Below the pieces are notes generated by a model. It saw nothing but the letters and a program-made list of their open reading frames with translations. It searched no databases and had not been told where the DNA came from. A DNA stretch of 64,000 nucleotides from the NCBI RefSeq assembly GCF_007049795.1, contig NZ_SCFY01000002.1:62001-126000 (forward strand). The letters run 5' to 3'. The translations under genes were made by a program, and so were the position numbers. Shown here in pieces: positions 48,841-57,974 of the stretch; within the stretch, counting starts at the first letter, position 1; every line of letters starts with the position of its first letter. Source of the DNA: Ectopseudomonas mendocina. Lineage in GTDB: Bacteria > Pseudomonadota > Gammaproteobacteria > Pseudomonadales > Pseudomonadaceae.

Positions 48841-50778
48841 CTGTCGCACCATCCCCTGCAGCTCCACACCCAGGCGCGCCAGCTCGGCGCTGGACGCGGC
48901 GGTCTGCTCGCTGGCAGTGGCGCTCTGCTCACCGATATCGCGCACGCGGGTGACGCTTTCGTTGATCGCCTCGGCTACCGCACTCTGCTCCTCGGCGGCG
49001 GCAGCGATCTGCTGGTTCATCTGCTCGATGGTGCTCACCGCCTGGGTGATACGACCCAGGGCATCGCCGGCTTCACCGGCCAGTTCGACGGTACGCCGGG
49101 TCAGATCGCGGCTGCTGTCCATCTGCTGCACCGCGCCTTTGGCCATGCGTTGCAGGCCGGCGATCAGGCTTTCGATCTCCTCGGTGCTCTCCTGAGCACG
49201 CTTAGCCAGCGCCCGCACCTCATCGGCGACCACGGCGAAACCACGGCCCTGCTCGCCAGCACGCGCCGCCTCGATGGCCGCGTTGAGCGCCAGCAGGTTG
49301 GTCTGCTCGGCGACGTTGCGAATCACTTCAAGCACGCTGCCGATGCGCGCACTTTCCTGATTCAGGTCGGCGATGGCCTTGGCCGACTGCTCCACTTCGC
49401 TGGCCAGGCTGTCGATCTGATCCACCGCCTGCTGCACCACGCGATTACCCTGCTGTGCCTCCAGGTCAGCATCGCGCGCGGCCAGTGAAGCCTGCTCGGC
49501 GTTCTGCGCCACTTCCTGCACGGTGGCGGCCATCTGGTGCATGGCGGTAGCGGTCTGTTCGGTTTCCAGTTTCTGCGTCTGCACCCCGGCGCTGGTTTGC
49601 GCGGTGATCGCAGACAGTTGCTCGGCAGCCGCTGCGATCTGCCCGACACCACCGCCAATACGGCCAACCAGATTGCGCAGGCTGACGGTCATGTCCTGCA
49701 TGGCTGCAAGCAACTGGCCCACTTCGTCGCCGCGGTCCTGCGGGATGTCCTGGCTGAGGTCACCGGCGGCGATACGCTGGGCGAAGGTCACGGTCTGGCG
49801 CAGCGGCGCGACGATCAGACGAGTGATCAGCAGCGAGGCACACAGGCCCAGCACCACGGCAGCCAAGCCCATGATGCCGAGCATCACCAGTGCGCGCTGA
49901 GTGTCGGCGAGCATCCGGGTTTCGGCGCCGGCCTGGGCCGACTCGGCCAGGTCGACGACCGAGCGTGCACGCTCGATCATGGCCTTCTCGGTGGCCTGGT
50001 TCTGCTCACGCAGCTGTTGGTAGTAGAGGAAGGAGCGCTGGTAGAGAGTCAACGCCTGCAGGGCAGTTTCGATGGAGGCTTTCTGATCATCGTTGAGCCA
50101 GACGGTCAGGCTGCGGGCAACGGTCTGCAGGTCTTCGCTGACGTACTCCCACTCTTCCAGCGCTTCGGGCGAGCCATCGATGATGTACAGGCTTTCCTGG
50201 CCGCGCAGGTCGAGCATGCGTTTGCTCAGGCCGGATGCGGTTTCCGCCAGGGTCAGGGGGTCGCTACCCCGCAGACGATCACCCTGCAGGCGCAGCTCAC
50301 GCACGGCGTCATACATGTCCAGCTCGATCACCTCGAACTGGTCACGGGTTTCTCCAGCAGCAGTGCGCATGTCCTGGCGAGCCTCACGGGCCTTACCCTG
50401 CTGCTCGACATAGTTGTCGAACTGCTTCAGGTACTCGGCAGTCGCCTGCTGCATGGTCTGCACACGCGTGCTTTCGGCTGCATCCTTGCCCAGGTGCTCC
50501 AGCATGCCCTGTACCTTGAGCAAGCTTTCGCGCACACGCTCTGCGCTCTCCTGGGTCTGTTCGATGGCGAAACTACGTTCCAGACGACGCGCCTGGAGAA
50601 TCTCCTGGTTCACCTGCGCCAACTGCCCAACCTGCTCATGCCCATGTAGTACCGCTTGAACCGCCAGATAGCCACTGACCGTCATGGCGGCGGTAAGCAA
50701 CAGCACGAGGCCGAAACCGATAAAGAGTTTCTTGCCGACGGCAAGATTGGCGAAAAAGCGTGCGGCAGGCTTGAACAT
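48829..50778 (-). CDS. Methyl-accepting chemotaxis protein with HBM-type sensor
   Basis: A 649-residue transmembrane chemoreceptor. N-terminal helix ([23 protein letters not shown]), a large, all-helical periplasmic domain (about 45-300) with the HBM pattern (long helices, [21 protein letters not shown]-like segments), a second helix ([23 protein letters not shown]), HAMP, and a signalling domain with hairpin tip [41 protein letters not shown] (shown in pieces in family alignments). HBM receptors such as McpS often sense TCA-cycle acids. It carries a FliA promoter upstream. The C-terminus ends VRQFRT. Confidence 0.92.
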   Translation of the reverse strand: MFKPAARFFANLAVGKKLFIGFGLVLLLTAAMTVSGYLAVQAVLHGHEQVGQLAQVNQEILQARRLERSFAIEQTQESAERVRESLLKVQGMLEHLGKDAAESTRVQTMQQATAEYLKQFDNYVEQQGKAREARQDMRTAAGETRDQFEVIELDMYDAVRELRLQGDRLRGSDPLTLAETASGLSKRMLDLRGQESLYIIDGSPEALEEWEYVSEDLQTVARSLTVWLNDDQKASIETALQALTLYQRSFLYYQQLREQNQATEKAMIERARSVVDLAESAQAGAETRMLADTQRALVMLGIMGLAAVVLGLCASLLITRLIVAPLRQTVTFAQRIAAGDLSQDIPQDRGDEVGQLLAAMQDMTVSLRNLVGRIGGGVGQIAAAAEQLSAITAQTSAGVQTQKLETEQTATAMHQMAATVQEVAQNAEQASLAARDADLEAQQGNRVVQQAVDQIDSLASEVEQSAKAIADLNQESARIGSVLEVIRNVAEQTNLLALNAAIEAARAGEQGRGFAVVADEVRALAKRAQESTEEIESLIAGLQRMAKGAVQQMDSSRDLTRRTVELAGEAGDALGRITQAVSTIEQMNQQIAAAAEEQSAVAEAINESVTRVRDIGEQSATASEQTAASSAELARLGVELQGMVRQFRT

Positions 50779-50871
50779 AACGGCGACTCCAGATTCTTCT
50801 TATACAGCCGCGCATCGTGGGCGCGACCTGGTCGACTGACTACGCAACTGCTGTGCCATGTCGAGTCCGGT

Positions 50872-50898
50872 TTATCGGCAAAGAGTGCCACCGCTTGA
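50872..50898 (-). promoter_or_regulatory. Sigma-28 (FliA) promoter of the chemoreceptor
   Basis: On the minus strand: TCAAGCGG, 11-bp spacer, GCCGATAA. This is the FliA -35/-10 pattern with exact spacing, about 94 bp upstream of the chemoreceptor start. It places the receptor in the late flagellar regulon. Confidence 0.8.
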
Positions 50899-51032
50899 GT
50901 GCTGGCAATTAGCCAACCCATGGCTCTCAGCATAGCCAATGAAATGGCCAAGACAGGCAACTATCCGCTTATTGACGCCGAATAAATGGCGAAATACCGC
51001 CTACTGAGGCGCCGTTTCTGGCTTATCGCAAT

Positions 51033-51064
51033 AAAAAAGGCGCAGCTTCTGCCGAAGCTGCGCC
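51033..51064 (-). terminator. Terminator after the NSS transporter
   Basis: GGCGCAGCTT (51039-51048) and AAGCTGCGCC (51055-51064) form a perfect 10-bp stem; on the minus strand the hairpin is followed by six T residues (AAAAAA at 51033-51038 on the plus strand). It lies 19 bp past the transporter stop. Confidence 0.92.
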
Positions 51065-51082
51065 TCAGGATTCGAGCCGCGA

Positions 51083-52543
51083 TCAGCGCCCGGCGAGCGC
51101 CGGCACCACTCTCGGCCGCAGAACCTCCCCAGCCACAGCCAGCAGGCCGATGGCACCAGCAATCCAGTACCACTGCAGTACGGGATCGAACATCAGCCAG
51201 CCCAACGCATGCAGGAACACCACCATGATCAGCACTGGACTGACATAGCGCACCATGAACAGCCACAGCGCGTACCCCGCAGGCGGCAGATCCAGCTCGT
51301 CACGCATGATCTCGCCGCGCAGTGCGTAGCCTGCGAGTACGACCATGAAGATGCCGCCCAGCGGCATCATCCAGCGCGAGGTGAGGTAATCCAGCCAGTC
51401 GAAGAAGTTCTTGCCCAGCGGCGTCCAGCCCGCCAGCAGGTTGAACGACAACATTGCCAGCAGGCTGATCACCAGCAGTACCGCGCCGGCCCCGATGGCA
51501 GCGCGCAGGCGGCTGATACCGTGTTTTTCGTTCAGGTAGGCCACGCTGGCCTCGATCATCGAGATCGCCGAGGTCAGTGCCGCGATCGATACCATGGCGA
51601 AGAACAAGACGCCGAATGCGGTGCCGAATGGCATCTGCTGGAAGGCCAGCGGCAGGCTCATGAAGATCAGCCCCGGCCCAGCGCTAGGGTTCATGCCGTT
51701 GGCGAAGATGATCGGGAAGATCGCCAGACCGGCCAGCAACGCCACGCAGGTATCGCAGAGTGCGACGATGAAGGTGGTCCGCGCGATGGATCGCCCATCC
51801 GGGATATAGGAGCCGTAGGTGAGAATGGCGCCCGAGGCCAGGCTCAGGGTGAAGAAGGCGTGCCCCAGTGCCGCCAACAGTGCCTCACCGGTGATCTTCG
51901 AGGCATCGAAGTGGAAGAGGAAGCCGAAGCCTGCACTGAAACTGCCACTGGTGAACGCATAGCCGACCAGCGCCACCAGCATCAGCGCCAGACCCGGCAT
52001 CATCCAGCGCACGGCATTCTCGATGCCTTTCTGCACGCCCTTGGCGACGATCCACAACGTCAGCAGCGCCACCAATACACTCCAGCCACCGAGTTGCCAT
52101 GGATTGGCATTGTGCGCCTCGAACACCCCGCCCAGTGCTTCGACGCTGGTGGCCGCCAGCGAACCGTCGAGCATCTTCCACGTATAGGCGAAAGCCCAGC
52201 CGGCAACGACCACGTAAAAGCACAGGATCATGAAACCGGCGAGCATGGCCATACCGCCGACCGCCTTCCACAGCGGGTTACCACCGTTCTCGCGGACCAC
52301 GCGGCCGATGGCGTCGATGGGGCTGCCGCGGCCACGGCGGCCGATGGCGATCTCGGTCATCATCACCGGAATGCCGATGGCCAGGATGCACGCCAGGTAC
52401 ATCAGCACGAAGGCGCCGCCGCCGTACTCGCCGGTGATGTAAGGGAATTTCCAGATATTGCCCAGGCCGACGGCCGAGCCGGTTGCAGCGAGGATGAAAC
52501 CCCAGCGAGAGAGCCAGAGGTTCTTCGGTTTTTCACGGGTCAT
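51083..52543 (-). CDS. Sodium-dependent transporter, NSS/SNF family
   Basis: A 486-residue membrane transporter. The NSS signature is WGFILAATGSAVGLGNIWKFPYITGEYGGGAF in helix 1 (quoted across two adjacent helices' start), with MTEIAIGRRGRGSPI after helix 2 and further helices to the C-terminus. NSS proteins co-transport amino acids with sodium; bacterial members take tryptophan, tyrosine or leucine. It lies 90 bp after maiA in the same direction, so a tyrosine or related aromatic substrate is likely but inferred. A strong terminator closes the unit. Confidence 0.9.
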   Translation of the reverse strand: MTREKPKNLWLSRWGFILAATGSAVGLGNIWKFPYITGEYGGGAFVLMYLACILAIGIPVMMTEIAIGRRGRGSPIDAIGRVVRENGGNPLWKAVGGMAMLAGFMILCFYVVVAGWAFAYTWKMLDGSLAATSVEALGGVFEAHNANPWQLGGWSVLVALLTLWIVAKGVQKGIENAVRWMMPGLALMLVALVGYAFTSGSFSAGFGFLFHFDASKITGEALLAALGHAFFTLSLASGAILTYGSYIPDGRSIARTTFIVALCDTCVALLAGLAIFPIIFANGMNPSAGPGLIFMSLPLAFQQMPFGTAFGVLFFAMVSIAALTSAISMIEASVAYLNEKHGISRLRAAIGAGAVLLVISLLAMLSFNLLAGWTPLGKNFFDWLDYLTSRWMMPLGGIFMVVLAGYALRGEIMRDELDLPPAGYALWLFMVRYVSPVLIMVVFLHALGWLMFDPVLQWYWIAGAIGLLAVAGEVLRPRVVPALAGR

Positions 52544-52633
52544 GCGTCACCTGTTTGTTTTTATCTGTGACGGAATCGGACCCGCCGCGCTTGTGGCGCA
52601 GCGGAATGCAAGGCTTGGGTGAAGCCGAAGGTG

Positions 52634-53284
52634 TCACTGAGCGTCGGCTTGTGCCTCCGGCAAGGCCAGTTGGAAGGCCTCCAGGGGTTCACAGCGCGCC
52701 GCCATGGCGACAATGCGTGGGTACGCGGCAAGGTCACAGTTAAAACGCCGCGCATTATACATCTGCGGAATCAGGCAGGCTTCCAGATATCCAGGCCGGT
52801 CGCCGAGCGACAGGCGACCGTCGAATGCAGCCAGGCCCTCCTCCACGGCGGTCAGACCGAGCGCGACCCAGTGCCGGTACCAGGCGTTCTTCGCCTCATC
52901 GGCGACGCCCAGTTCGCTGGACAGGTACTGCAGTACGCGCAGGTTGTTCAGCGGATGCACGTCGCAAGCAAGGTGCAGCGCCAGCGCACGCACCTGCGCA
53001 CGCTCGGCCGGATCAGCCGGCAGCAGCGCCGGCACCGGGAAGATTTCTTCGAGGTACTCGATGATCGCCAGCGACTGGGCGATGCGCACGCCGCCGCTCT
53101 CCTCGTCCACCAGTAGCGGCAGTAGCCCCTGCGGATTCAACGCGCGGTAGTCGGCGCCGTGCTGCTGCCCGCCATCCTTGACCAGGTGCACTGGCACCTG
53201 CTGGTAAGCCAGGCCCTTCAGGTTGAGGGCGATACGCACACGGTAGGCAGCGCTGGAGCGCCAGTAGCCGTAGAGTTTCAACAT
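52634..53284 (-). CDS. maiA: Maleylacetoacetate isomerase
   Basis: A 216-residue zeta-class glutathione transferase. The motif LYGYWRSSAAYRVRIALNLKG holds the catalytic SSxxxRVRI of MaiA, and LPLLVDEESGGVRIAQSLAIIEYLEE is the glutathione site. The C-terminal helical domain follows. It converts maleylacetoacetate to fumarylacetoacetate in homogentisate breakdown. It lies 82 bp after the fumarylacetoacetase gene; that gap contains a REP palindrome. Confidence 0.94.
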   Translation of the reverse strand: MLKLYGYWRSSAAYRVRIALNLKGLAYQQVPVHLVKDGGQQHGADYRALNPQGLLPLLVDEESGGVRIAQSLAIIEYLEEIFPVPALLPADPAERAQVRALALHLACDVHPLNNLRVLQYLSSELGVADEAKNAWYRHWVALGLTAVEEGLAAFDGRLSLGDRPGYLEACLIPQMYNARRFNCDLAAYPRIVAMAARCEPLEAFQLALPEAQADAQ

Positions 53285-53306
53285 TGCGGATTCCTTTCGA
53301 AACGCG

Positions 53307-53362
53307 GTAGGAGCGGCTTCAGCCGCGATCAGCTGACAACATCGCGGCTAAAGCCGCTCCAA
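53307..53362. repeat. REP-type palindrome between maiA and fah
   Basis: GTAGGAGCGGCTTCAGCCGC begins at 53307; its inverted partner, GCGGCTAAAGCCGCTCCAAC, ends at 53363. The two arms enclose a short AT-rich spacer. Same family as the REPs at 41831, 54376, 58949 and 59027. Placed inside an operon, it may stabilise or attenuate the message. Confidence 0.75.
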
Positions 53363-53366
53363 CGAA

Positions 53367-54353
53367 TCAGCGGGCGTCGTAGTGCTCCACCACCTGATCG
53401 ATGGCGCCGAAGATGCTCTGCCCGGCAACGTCGAACATCTCGATGCGCACCCGATCACCGAACTTGAGGAACGGCGTCTTCGCCTCGCCCTGCTCGACGA
53501 TTTCCAGCATGCGCTTTTCCGCCAGGCAGGAAGAGCCCGCGCTGCGGTCGTAGTTCGACACGGTGCCCGAGCCGATGATGGTGCCCGCGCCCAGCGGTCG
53601 GGTCTTGGCTGCGTGAGCCACCAGAGTCGGGAAGTTGAAGGTCATGTCCACACCGGCGTTCGGCTGGCCGAACAGCGCGCCGTTGATATGCGACACCAGC
53701 GGCCGGTGCACCTTGCCGTCCTTCCAGCTTTCGCCCAGTTCGTCCGGGGTGATGGCCACCGGGGAGAAGCTCGACGACGGTTTGCTCTGGTAGAAACCAA
53801 AGCCCTTGGCCAGCTCGCCAGGGATCAGATTACGCAGCGAGACGTCGTTGACCAGCATCAGCAGACGGATATGGCCGCCCGCTTCGGCCGGTGTGGCGCC
53901 CATCGGCACATCGTCGGTGACCACTGCCAGCTCGGCTTCCAGGTCGATGCCCCAGGCTTCGTCGGCCAGGCTGATCGGGCTGTGCGGCGGGATGAAGGCA
54001 TCGGCGCCGCCCTGGTACATCAGTGGATCATGCCAGAAGGACTCCGGCATCTCGGCGCCTCGCGCCTTGCGCACCAGCTCCACGTGATTGACGTAAGCGC
54101 TACCGTCGGCCCAGTGATAGGCGCGTGGCAAGGGGCTGTGGCAGGCGGCCTGATCGAAGGCGAAAGCGCCCTCTTCCATGCCGTCGTTGAGCCGCTGATA
54201 GACCGCTTCGAGCTTGGGCCGGGCCACGGCCCAGTCGTCCAGCGCAGCCTGCAGGGTGAAAGCGATCTGCGGCACAACAACGGCACGGGTGAGGTCGCGG
54301 GAAACGACGATCAGCACGCCATCGCGGCCTTGGTTCAGTGATGCGAGTTTCAT
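53367..54353 (-). CDS. Fumarylacetoacetate hydrolase
   Basis: A 328-residue FAH-family hydrolase. Metal-binding carboxylates are in EAELAVVTDDVPMG and EWGIDLEAEL-like context, with LGAGTIIGSGTVSNYD and GDRVRIEMFD near the C-terminus. It is shorter than the 430-residue eukaryote-like FahA of P. aeruginosa, so it belongs to the other bacterial group. It yields fumarate and acetoacetate. It lies between hmgA and maiA on the same strand, which fixes its role in the pathway. The start ATG follows a GGATTACC-type weak ribosome site. Confidence 0.9.
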   Translation of the reverse strand: MKLASLNQGRDGVLIVVSRDLTRAVVVPQIAFTLQAALDDWAVARPKLEAVYQRLNDGMEEGAFAFDQAACHSPLPRAYHWADGSAYVNHVELVRKARGAEMPESFWHDPLMYQGGADAFIPPHSPISLADEAWGIDLEAELAVVTDDVPMGATPAEAGGHIRLLMLVNDVSLRNLIPGELAKGFGFYQSKPSSSFSPVAITPDELGESWKDGKVHRPLVSHINGALFGQPNAGVDMTFNFPTLVAHAAKTRPLGAGTIIGSGTVSNYDRSAGSSCLAEKRMLEIVEQGEAKTPFLKFGDRVRIEMFDVAGQSIFGAIDQVVEHYDAR

Positions 54354-54375
54354 CGGTAATCCTTCGAAATCTGAG

Positions 54376-54430
54376 GTAGGAGCGAACCCTGACCGAACAA
54401 AAAGCTTCGCGAGCAGAGCTCGCTCCCACA
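54376..54430. repeat. REP-like inverted repeat upstream of fah
   Basis: GTAGGAGCGA (54376-54385) and its partner TCGCTCCCAC (54420-54429) are arranged as an inverted pair with an inner GCTTCGCGAGC. It lies in the 90-bp gap between hmgA and the fumarylacetoacetase gene. Confidence 0.6.
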
Positions 54431-54443
54431 GCTTCGTTTAATC

Positions 54444-55577
54444 CTACAAACCCGGCGCACGCCAGGAATTGACGTACTCGGCCACGTCCACCGCAGCAGC
54501 GGCATCGCTCACTTCCAGGGCGCGGCGAGTGTCGATCATCACCGCCACCTCATCGATAAAGGTGGCCGGATCTTCCTGGCTCTTCTTCAGCGCCTTGGGG
54601 TGCGGCCCATGGGGGAAGCCGCACGGGTGCAGGGTGACCATGCCCTGCTCGATGTTGTCGCGGCTGAAGAAGTTGCCACGGTGGTAGAACAGCACTTCGT
54701 CGTAGTCATCGTTGTTGTGGAAGAACGGCACCTTGAGCGCGCCGGGGTCGGACTCCACCGGGCGCGGGGTAAAGGTGCAGATCACGAAGCCATTGGCGAC
54801 GAAGGTGGTGTGCACCGACGGCGGCAGGTGGTAGCGATGGCTGACCAGCGGACGGATGTCGCGCCAGTTCAGACGCACCACGGTGTTGTCGCCATGCCAG
54901 CCGACCACGTCCAGCGGGTTGTAGGGGTAGGTCACGGTGCTGATCTGGCCGCGCCGCTTGATGCGGATCTGCCAGGTGTTCTCGTCCTGCTGTGCCTTGA
55001 AGGCGTCGTCGATATGCGGGTGCTCCAGCACCGCCAGGTCGAAGATCGCCTGCGGGCCCAACAGGCCCTTGTCCGGCAACTGGTAGGCGCCGTCGGTGTT
55101 CTCGATCAGCAGGAAGTAGCTCGGTGTGCTGGCCTCGATGCGCCAGGCGGTGCCGCGGGGGATCAGCAGGTAATCGCCGCCGCGGTACTCCAGATGGCCG
55201 AAGTCGCAGTAGAAATGCCCACTGCCTTCATGTACGAACAACAACTCGTCACCATCGGCGTTGCGCACCAGATGGCGCATGGCGCCGTGGGTGCGCCAGA
55301 CGCGCAGCTTGACGTCGGCGTTGTGCAGGGTCAGCGGCGCCGCCAGCGGGCAATCGCGCTCGCTGGGGATGTCGTTGAAGTTGAACGCATGCGGGCGCAG
55401 CGGGCCTTCCCAGTCGATCCAGCCGGTGGGCGGATGCTTGTGGTGCAGGTGCGCGGTGGGGCCGAAGAAGCCCTCACGGCCCATCTCGCGCTCGTAGGTG
55501 CCCTGCGGCAGGTCGCAATGCGCCTGGCGCGAGCACTCGCCTTCACGCAAGGGAAAGCGGATCCATTGGCGGCTCAT
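54444..55577 (-). CDS. hmgA: Homogentisate 1,2-dioxygenase
   Basis: A 377-residue iron dioxygenase that opens homogentisate to maleylacetoacetate. It starts MSRQWIRFPLREGECSRQ and has the cupin segments GDELLFVHEGSGHFYCDFG, RGGDYLLIPRGTAWRIE, and the iron ligands near PHGPHPKALKKSQ (His) and FFHNNDDYDEVLFYHRGNF. It is of the shorter bacterial type. It lies 4 bp after hpd, so the two are coupled. Loss of hmgA gives pyomelanin in Pseudomonas; the gene here looks intact. Confidence 0.93.
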   Translation of the reverse strand: MSRQWIRFPLREGECSRQAHCDLPQGTYEREMGREGFFGPTAHLHHKHPPTGWIDWEGPLRPHAFNFNDIPSERDCPLAAPLTLHNADVKLRVWRTHGAMRHLVRNADGDELLFVHEGSGHFYCDFGHLEYRGGDYLLIPRGTAWRIEASTPSYFLLIENTDGAYQLPDKGLLGPQAIFDLAVLEHPHIDDAFKAQQDENTWQIRIKRRGQISTVTYPYNPLDVVGWHGDNTVVRLNWRDIRPLVSHRYHLPPSVHTTFVANGFVICTFTPRPVESDPGALKVPFFHNNDDYDEVLFYHRGNFFSRDNIEQGMVTLHPCGFPHGPHPKALKKSQEDPATFIDEVAVMIDTRRALEVSDAAAAVDVAEYVNSWRAPGL

Positions 55578-55581
55578 GGCA

Positions 55582-56664
55582 TCACTCCTCGGAGATCACA
55601 CCGCGACGCAGCTGGTCTTCCTCGATGGATTCGAACAGGGCCTTGAAATTGCCCTCGCCGAAGCCCTGATTACCCTTGCGCTGAATGATCTCGAAGAAGA
55701 TCGGGCCGATCACCGTATTGGTGAAGATCTGCAGCAGGATGCCGTCATCGCCCGGCGCACCATCGATCAGGATGTTCAGTTCACGCAGTACCTCGGTCGG
55801 CTCGCCATGGCCGGCGACGCGGGTGTCGACCTTCTCGTAGTAAGTGTCCGGGGTGGTCATGAAGTCGACGCCGTTGGCGCGCAGTTGGCGCACGGTGGCG
55901 TAGATGTCGTCAGTGGACAGGGCGATATGCTGGATGCCTTCGCCGTGGTACTCGCGGATGAATTCCTCGATCTGCGACTTGTCATCGGCCGACTCGTTGA
56001 TCGGAATGCGGATCTTGCCGCAGGGCGCGGTCATGGCGCGGGAGAACAGGCCAGTGAGCTTGCCTTCGATATCGAAGTAGCGGATCTCGCGAAAATTGGC
56101 GATACGCTCGTAGAAGCCGGACCAGACATCCATCTGTCCGCGACGCACGTTGTGAGTCAGGTGGTCTATGCATTGCAGGCCGACGGCGTTGTCGTTGGCA
56201 CTGCGGCCTTCGATGTACTCGAAGTCGACGTCGTAGATGCTCTTGTCACCATAACGGTCAACCAGATACAGCAGCGAGCCGCCGATACCTTCGACGCAGG
56301 GGATGTTCAGCTCTCCGAAGTTGGCGTGGCTGCCCACCAACGTGGCACCCTGCTGTTCGACATAAGCCGCAGCCTGGGCGGCGTTCTTGACCCGGAAGGC
56401 CATGGCGCAGGCACTGGGGCCATGCTTTTCGCCGAAGGCACGCACGTGGCCGGTGGGGCTGCCGTTGAGCACGATATTGATGTCGTTCTGCTGAAACAAC
56501 CACACCTCTTTGGAACGGTGCTTGGCGGTTTCGGTGAAGCCCATGGCGGTGAACAACTGGCGCAGTTGCTCGATACCGTCGGCATTCGGTGCGGTGAATT
56601 CGACGAACTCGAAACCGTCGGTTCCGATAGGGTTGTGCTGTTCGATCTTGGCCACGGCGTTCAT
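55582..56664 (-). CDS. hpd: 4-hydroxyphenylpyruvate dioxygenase
   Basis: A 360-residue non-heme iron dioxygenase making homogentisate from 4-hydroxyphenylpyruvate. It begins with two glyoxalase-like halves; the second has iron ligands in CIDHLTHNVRRGQMDVW, GIQHIALSTDDIYATV and a Glu near GPIFFEIIQRKGNQGFGEGNF at the C-terminus. First gene of the cluster; a TyrR/PhhR-like box lies about 180 bp upstream. Start ATG with GGAGG-type site (CAGGAGGCG) just before it. Confidence 0.95.
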   Translation of the reverse strand: MNAVAKIEQHNPIGTDGFEFVEFTAPNADGIEQLRQLFTAMGFTETAKHRSKEVWLFQQNDINIVLNGSPTGHVRAFGEKHGPSACAMAFRVKNAAQAAAYVEQQGATLVGSHANFGELNIPCVEGIGGSLLYLVDRYGDKSIYDVDFEYIEGRSANDNAVGLQCIDHLTHNVRRGQMDVWSGFYERIANFREIRYFDIEGKLTGLFSRAMTAPCGKIRIPINESADDKSQIEEFIREYHGEGIQHIALSTDDIYATVRQLRANGVDFMTTPDTYYEKVDTRVAGHGEPTEVLRELNILIDGAPGDDGILLQIFTNTVIGPIFFEIIQRKGNQGFGEGNFKALFESIEEDQLRRGVISEE

Positions 56665-56842
56665 TTCGCCTCCTGATTGTCATTGTTATGGCAGCCGCAC
56701 GAATGCGTTGCGGACAACCTCATGACAACCGAGCGCAGACCCGCTCTCAAGATACGTTGAGACACTTAGACGCGTCGGCCGAGTGCGGCAGTGGCAAATT
56801 ATCCTTACGCCTTCCAAGTAAGGCAGGCAAAGCCCTGGCAAC

Positions 56843-56860
56843 CGTAAAAAAATCCTTACA
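56843..56860. promoter_or_regulatory. Candidate TyrR/PhhR box upstream of hpd
   Basis: On the minus strand the site reads TGTAAG-GATTTT-TTTACG, close to the TyrR-family consensus TGTAAA-N6-TTTACA (two mismatches, at symmetric positions). PhhR activates aromatic amino acid catabolism in Pseudomonas. The site is about 180 bp before the hpd start. I found no sigma-54 promoter between it and hpd. Confidence 0.6.
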
Positions 56861-56884
56861 CAGCGGTCAGCCGACTTGCCGCCG

Positions 56885-57187
56885 TTACTCAGCTCGGGCG
56901 CGAGAATGTGTAGGCGCGCTCCACCTTGGCCACGCGAGTGGTGAAGGCGCGTACCAATTGGCGCGTCCCTGCTCGCGCCAGGCGCGAATGGCCTCCTCGC
57001 TCTGCCAGTAGGACAGAGTGATGCCCAGGCCGTCACTGCGCGCCGACTCCACGCCGAGAAAGCCGGGCTGCTGTGCGGCCAACGCCAGCACGCGCTGCGC
57101 CGCCTCGGCATAACCGGTGTCCACGTCGGTACGCTCCGAGGTGAACATCACCACGTAATAGGGTGGCTCCGGCGTGGCCGCGATCAC
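56885..57187 (-). pseudogene. ABM-domain monooxygenase-like protein, frameshifted C-terminus
   Basis: A small protein of the antibiotic-biosynthesis-monooxygenase (ABM) fold: VVMFTSERTDVDTGYAEAA, QQPGFLGVESARSDG, SYWQSEEAIRAWREQ. It starts with GTG overlapping the upstream amidotransferase stop by 4 nt. After GRANWYA the frame departs from the family pattern; a one-base shift restores FTTRVAKVERAYTFSRPS and a stop at 56889, the usual C-terminal segment of this family. A stretch of about eight residues between REQ and GR also seems missing. Probably a decaying gene, or a sequencing error. Confidence 0.65.
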
Positions 57188-57921
57188 GCGACTGCTTCCT
57201 GCTGCGCCTCATGCACCGACTGCACCGCGCAGGCACCAACCAGGCCGGCGACCAGCGGCGGCAGGCGCCCTTCCAGCGCCGCACGCTCGGGCTGGAACAG
57301 GGTGGCGATGAAGAACGGATGATCTTCCAGCTCGATGGCACGCACGGCACCCGCCTCGTCATGCCCGGAAGCCATCAGCGCCTGCGCCATCAGCGGCTCG
57401 ACGAAAGCATCGGAAAGGCCGTAGCGACACAGGTACTGCTCGCTGATCTCGCGTACACCGTAGAGCTCGGCGATACGCGAACCGGAAACCAGATGCACAT
57501 GCTCGCTGACGTCCAGCAGCGCAAAGGCCAGTGGCGCGATAAGAGGCGTTTGCGCCTGCGGCGACAGCTCGGCGTGCTCGGCATCCTGCCACCCCAGCTG
57601 ATTGCGTGCGTATTCCAGCAGCGCGTGCTGGAAGCCACCGCAGGTACCGAGAAATGGCACGCCCTGCTCGCGCGCGAAACGGATCGCGCGCAGCGCACCC
57701 TCGGTAGCAACATACGGGCTGCCCGGCATGCACCAGATGCCGTCATAGGCCTGCAAAGTCGCGTCATCGAGAATGCGCTCAGTGGCCAGCCAGTCATATT
57801 CGACCGTCACTCCCAGCGCTTCACCAGCAAGGCGCAGCGCCTCTGGAATGGCACGGTGCGCGGTAACTGCAGCACTGTAATCACCTACCAGGGCGACCTT
57901 GACTCGACACTTGCTGTACAT
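57184..57921 (-). CDS. CTP synthase C-terminal-like amidotransferase family protein
   Basis: A 245-residue protein resembling the glutaminase domain of CTP synthase, without a synthetase domain. VKVALVGDYSAAVTAHRAIP starts it; IWCMPGSPYVATEGALRAIRFA and FLGTCGGFQHALLEYARN (nucleophile-like Cys) follow. Near the end, HPFFIATLFQPERAAL corresponds to the CTP synthase HPWFVACQFHPEF, but Gln replaces the catalytic His. I recall this as an uncharacterised family, some members of which are selenoproteins. It is divergent from a LysR regulator and coupled to the ABM gene. Function unknown. Confidence 0.83.
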   Translation of the reverse strand: MYSKCRVKVALVGDYSAAVTAHRAIPEALRLAGEALGVTVEYDWLATERILDDATLQAYDGIWCMPGSPYVATEGALRAIRFAREQGVPFLGTCGGFQHALLEYARNQLGWQDAEHAELSPQAQTPLIAPLAFALLDVSEHVHLVSGSRIAELYGVREISEQYLCRYGLSDAFVEPLMAQALMASGHDEAGAVRAIELEDHPFFIATLFQPERAALEGRLPPLVAGLVGACAVQSVHEAQQEAVA

Positions 57922-57974
57922 ACGCCTATCCCCTCTTGTATGACCGTCTCCCTGCCACTATAAGATGGCGCTCG

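Larger units (their letters stand above)
50779..51082. other. Spacer between chemoreceptor and NSS transporter
   Basis: This 304-bp spacer holds the chemoreceptor's FliA promoter (50872-50898) and the transporter's terminator (51033-51064). About 50900-51030 contains nothing I can name. No ORF with start and ribosome site is present. Confidence 0.6.
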
